Origin: Gemmatimonadota bacterium
GTDB lineage: Bacteria > Gemmatimonadota > Gemmatimonadetes > Palauibacterales > Palauibacteraceae
Length of the DNA: 37,455 bases
Assembly (NCBI GenBank): GCA_027295155.1
Contig: JAPULH010000179.1
Span: 1 to 37,455 of the forward strand
Reading direction: 5' to 3'
Numbering within the stretch: the first letter of the stretch is position 1; each line of letters starts with the position of its first letter. The position numbers were made by a program, and so were the translations under genes. The notes beneath the pieces are model-generated. The model was not told the DNA's origin, did no database searches, and worked only from the letters and a program-made list of their open reading frames with translations. Of the stretch, positions 35,359 to 37,455 are shown piece after piece.

Positions 35359-36272
35359 TGCGAGAGACACTCGTCATCGGCTCCCGGAGATCACCGCTCG
35401 CGCGGGCGCAGGCCGAACGCGTGGCCCAGCTCGTTCGGTCGGCGTGGCCCGCGCTCGAGGTGGAGACCGCCTGGATGGACAGCGAGGGCGACCGGAGAAG
35501 AGACGAGCGGCTGCCGGAGATCGGCGGAAAGGGGGTGTTCACGGCGGCGCTCGAGGGGGCGCTGCTGGAGGCCGACATCGATGTGGCAGTGCACTCGCTC
35601 AAGGATCTTCCGACCTCGCTTCCGGATGGGCTCGACCTTCTTGCCGTCCCGGAGCGCGAGGATCCTCGGGATGTCCTGGTGACGCCGAGCTGCGTCTTGC
35701 TCGACCAGCTGAAGGTGGGGGCCCGGGTCGGCACCTCGTCCCTTCGCCGGAGGGCGCAGCTGCTGAGTGTGCGGCCGGATTGCCGGCCGCTCGATGTTCG
35801 CGGGAACGTGGAGACGCGGCTCGCCAAGCTCGAGGCCGGAGAGTACGATGCGTTGCTCTTGGCCGCAGCCGGACTGAAGCGGCTCGGCCGGCTCCAGCCG
35901 GGGATGTGCTTCCTGGATCCTCCGCGCTGGCTGCCGGCACCCGGTCAGGGGGCACTGGGCCTGGAGGGCCGAAGCGACGACGAGCGTGTCCGGGGTCTCC
36001 TGGACGCGATCGACGACGCGGAGGCGCGGTCGGCGACGGAGTGTGAGCGCGCCCTCCTGGCGGCTCTCGGCGGCGGCTGCCAGATCCCCTTCGGCGCGCT
36101 GGCCATACGGGACAGCGAGAGCCTGACGCTTCACGCCGCGGTGTTCTCGGAGGATGGCGACACGGCCGTTCGTGTCTCCACGAAGGGAGATCTTCGGGAT
36201 GCGATCGGCTTGGGGCGGCTGGTTGCCGAGGAGCTCCGCTGCCGTGGCGCCGATAGGTTGCTGAGTGGGTAG
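35358..36272 (+). CDS. hemC: Porphobilinogen deaminase (hydroxymethylbilane synthase)
   Basis: Polymerises four porphobilinogens to hydroxymethylbilane in tetrapyrrole synthesis. LVIGSRRSPLARAQAERV begins the fold. FTAALEGALLEADIDVAVHSLKDLPTSLPDGL includes the conserved Asp region. RGNVETRLAKLEAGEYDALLLAAAGLKRLG and PAPGQGALGLE follow, and the cofactor-attachment cysteine is Cys241 in ALGGGCQIPFGA. It is 304 aa. The ATG 35358 overlaps the antiporter stop by one base (TGATG). It may serve heme or cobamide synthesis; other hem genes are not in the window. Confidence 0.95.
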   Translation: MRETLVIGSRRSPLARAQAERVAQLVRSAWPALEVETAWMDSEGDRRRDERLPEIGGKGVFTAALEGALLEADIDVAVHSLKDLPTSLPDGLDLLAVPEREDPRDVLVTPSCVLLDQLKVGARVGTSSLRRRAQLLSVRPDCRPLDVRGNVETRLAKLEAGEYDALLLAAAGLKRLGRLQPGMCFLDPPRWLPAPGQGALGLEGRSDDERVRGLLDAIDDAEARSATECERALLAALGGGCQIPFGALAIRDSESLTLHAAVFSEDGDTAVRVSTKGDLRDAIGLGRLVAEELRCRGADRLLSG

Positions 36273-36284
36273 GCTGCCTCAGCA

Positions 36285-36300
36285 GGTTGCTGAAGCAACC
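36285..36300. terminator. Hairpin between convergent hemC and the 36303 gene (possible bidirectional terminator)
   Basis: GGTTGC-TGAA-GCAACC is a perfect 6-bp stem, 12 bases after the hemC stop and 2 bases from the stop of the convergent minus-strand gene. It has no T tract on either side, so it is only a weak terminator candidate. Confidence 0.3.
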
Positions 36301-36302
36301 GG

Positions 36303-36503
36303 TCAGGGGCGCCGGCCGAGAAAGCGCTGAAGGTTGGCCAAGTAGTAGGCGAGGGCCGCGGCCATGAGCGCGAAAAAGGCCGCGAGCGCCAGGCTGACGC
36401 CGGTGCCTTCCCGAACAAACAGCGCTCCCTGCCAGGCCGCGAACAGGGCGCAGAAAGTGATCGCCGTGGCGATGAGCAGCTTGTGGAATCCGATGAGGGA
36501 CAT
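36303..36503 (-). CDS. Small two-helix membrane protein
   Basis: Family not recognised. Starting at ATG 36503-36501 gives MSLIGFHKLLIATAITFCALFAAWQGALFV, then a short loop and VSLALAAFFALMAAALAYYLANLQRFLGRRP: two membrane helices and a basic C-terminus, 66 aa. The ORF-track start at 36563 adds a Cys-rich, non-hydrophobic leader that I think is spurious. It is divergent from the gene at 36553 and convergent with hemC. Confidence 0.6.
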   Translation of the reverse strand: MSLIGFHKLLIATAITFCALFAAWQGALFVREGTGVSLALAAFFALMAAALAYYLANLQRFLGRRP

Positions 36504-36552
36504 TGTGTTCAGTAAGTTACTTTGGACTCGGGAGCATGTACACGGGCCTCCC

Positions 36553-36933
36553 GTGTCGTCCAAACACTCGCCGGAGCGCCAGGCGAAGTTTCGGCAGGCG
36601 GCCTTCGTGTACCTCCATGTAGGCCTCCTCTACGAGGCTGCGGTGTGGAGTCTCGGCCGGGCCGGGATGCTCCCTGAGGCGCGCGGCCCGATGTGGGTGT
36701 GGCTTGTCGCAGGTGCCCTGATCCTGAGCCTCGTTTTCTGGGGATTGTGGAGCTGGCAGAACGTCTGGTTCGCGCGAGCGATATGGGCGCTGCACTCGCT
36801 CAGGCTCCCCCCGATTCTGAACGCCGCGTTCATCAAGGAGCCGGGCGTGCTCCCGGCCTCCTTCTACGTAACCGCGCTCGTCGTCATCCTCATCAACCTG
36901 TGGATGCTGGCCCGCGCGGCGTGGGATCTCTAG
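36553..36933 (+). CDS. Small integral membrane protein of unknown function
   Basis: Three or four hydrophobic segments are visible: RQAAFVYLHVGLLYEAAVWSLG, MWVWLVAGALILSLVFWGLWSWQ, an amphipathic WFARAIWALHSLRLPPILNAAFI, and FYVTALVVILINLWMLARAAW. Family not recognised. I choose GTG 36553 (MSSKHSPERQAKFRQ), which places a basic N-terminus before the first helix and avoids overlap with the divergent gene; GTG 36505 is the other option. The ORF-track start 36364 is antisense to that gene. About 126 aa. It lies 33 bases before the Mrp-like gene. Confidence 0.65.
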   Translation: MSSKHSPERQAKFRQAAFVYLHVGLLYEAAVWSLGRAGMLPEARGPMWVWLVAGALILSLVFWGLWSWQNVWFARAIWALHSLRLPPILNAAFIKEPGVLPASFYVTALVVILINLWMLARAAWDL

Positions 36934-36966
36934 TGACGTGTCAGGCGGCGTTGTGAGGCCGGGCCG

Positions 36967-37455
36967 GTGAGACGCATCCGCACGTATGCCGATCTCCAGG
37001 GTCCGGATCGATCCGGGCTCGGCCGACAGGTGGAGGCCCAGAACGAGCGGGTGGCGTGCCGCCTGGAGGGGATCCGAACGGTCCTCGCCGTGACGAGCGG
37101 CAAGGGAGGGGTGGGGAAGAGCCTGGTGGCCGCGACGCTCGCTTCGGCGCTGGTTCGCAGAGGGCTCAGGGGGGGACTTCTGGACGCCGATCTGAACGGC
37201 CCTAGCGCCCCGGCTTTCCTGGGACTCTCGCGGCCCACGCTCGAAGTGACGGATGACGGCGTCGTGCCGCCGAGCGACGCGCTAGGGTTGCGCGTGATGT
37301 CCACGGACCTGCTCATGGACGAACGAGCGCCGCTGCGCTGGCGGGAACCCCGCACGGGCGGCCACCTGTGGAGGAGCCTGCTCGAGCGAGGCGTGTTCCG
37401 GGAGTTCCTCTCGGACGTCGTGTGGGGTCGGCTGGACGTGCTGGTGGTGGATCTG
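36967..37455 (+). CDS. Mrp/ApbC-family P-loop ATPase (3' truncated by window end)
   Basis: Iron-sulfur cluster carrier ATPase of the Mrp/ApbC/Nbp35 type. The ORF track misses it because the frame has no stop before the window end. From GTG 36967 the frame reads RRIRTYADLQGPDRSGLGRQVEAQNERVACRLEGIRTVLAVTSGKGGVGKSLVAATLASALVRRGLRGGLLDADLNGPSAPAFLGL. This holds the deviant Walker A GKGGVGKS and the switch DADLNGPSAP characteristic of the family. 163 codons are visible, ending in DVLVVDL, the start of Walker B. The N-terminal region is short and no MIP18 domain is seen. C-terminal CXXC cluster motif is outside the window. Confidence 0.9.
   Translation, partial: MRRIRTYADLQGPDRSGLGRQVEAQNERVACRLEGIRTVLAVTSGKGGVGKSLVAATLASALVRRGLRGGLLDADLNGPSAPAFLGLSRPTLEVTDDGVVPPSDALGLRVMSTDLLMDERAPLRWREPRTGGHLWRSLLERGVFREFLSDVVWGRLDVLVVDL

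Overview
The window looks like a chromosomal core segment from a high-GC, diderm bacterium. Outer-membrane genes (lpxH, lptE, a TonB-dependent receptor, mlaDFE) show two membranes. Several traits suggest the FCB group, and Gemmatimonadota is my best guess: a FlgD-type C-terminal domain protein, a DUF5683-like protein, a DUF4292/LolB-like lipoprotein, and a PTS block with hprK and mannose-type EII genes. This is inference from gene content and style; no rRNA or marker search was possible. I see no insertion sequences, prophage or CRISPR. Most genes are co-directional on the + strand and tightly packed, often with 1-4 nt stop/start overlaps.

Layout. (1) 1-3920: riboflavin operon ribD (5' truncated), ribE, ribBA, ribH and nusB. 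(2) 3937-13998: a GT4 glycosyltransferase that appears to use a CTG start; hpf, hprK, EIIA, EIIB, EIIC, EIID, HPr, EI (a full phosphotransfer chain with HPr kinase); then metK, ahcY and a bifunctional-nuclease-family protein. (3) 13999-20451: a cobalamin riboswitch followed by btuF, btuC, btuD, a BtuB-like receptor and a beta-propeller-like lipoprotein, forming a vitamin B12 uptake operon. (4) 20462-23576: recO, selB and a small exported FlgD-Ig-like protein. (5) 23610-24488 on the minus strand: a short zinc-ribbon protein and a PtsN-type EIIA, with a near-consensus sigma70 promoter. (6) 24679-26806: a small hypothetical gene, tmRNA with its terminator, greA, and a small membrane protein whose frame runs antisense into mlaD. 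(7) 26501-29067 on the minus strand: mlaE-mlaF-mlaD phospholipid transport operon. (8) 29301-31108: ridA, tRNA-Sec (anticodon UCA), a DUF5683-like protein, murI. (9) 31092-35358: lpxH (minus strand), then a hotdog thioesterase, a lipoprotein, lptE, a small membrane-anchored protein and a CPA2-type cation/proton antiporter. (10) 35358-37455: hemC, two small membrane proteins and the 5' part of an Mrp/ApbC P-loop ATPase cut by the window end.

How parts work together. SelB and tRNA-Sec together show that this genome decodes UGA as selenocysteine; selA and selD are outside the window and I found no selenoprotein gene inside it. The PTS block has the active-site histidines of EI, HPr, EIIA and EIIB, and also the regulatory serine of HPr with an intact HprK P-loop, so it can combine sugar transport with HPr(Ser-P) signalling. 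The B12 operon covers outer-membrane capture, TonB-dependent passage, periplasmic binding and ABC import under one riboswitch. The points most worth a second look are the lipoprotein at the end of the B12 operon as a possible BtuG-like corrinoid-capture protein, the non-canonical start of the glycosyltransferase, the exact 34-residue repeats in MlaD, and an unassigned structured-looking segment between mlaE and ridA.
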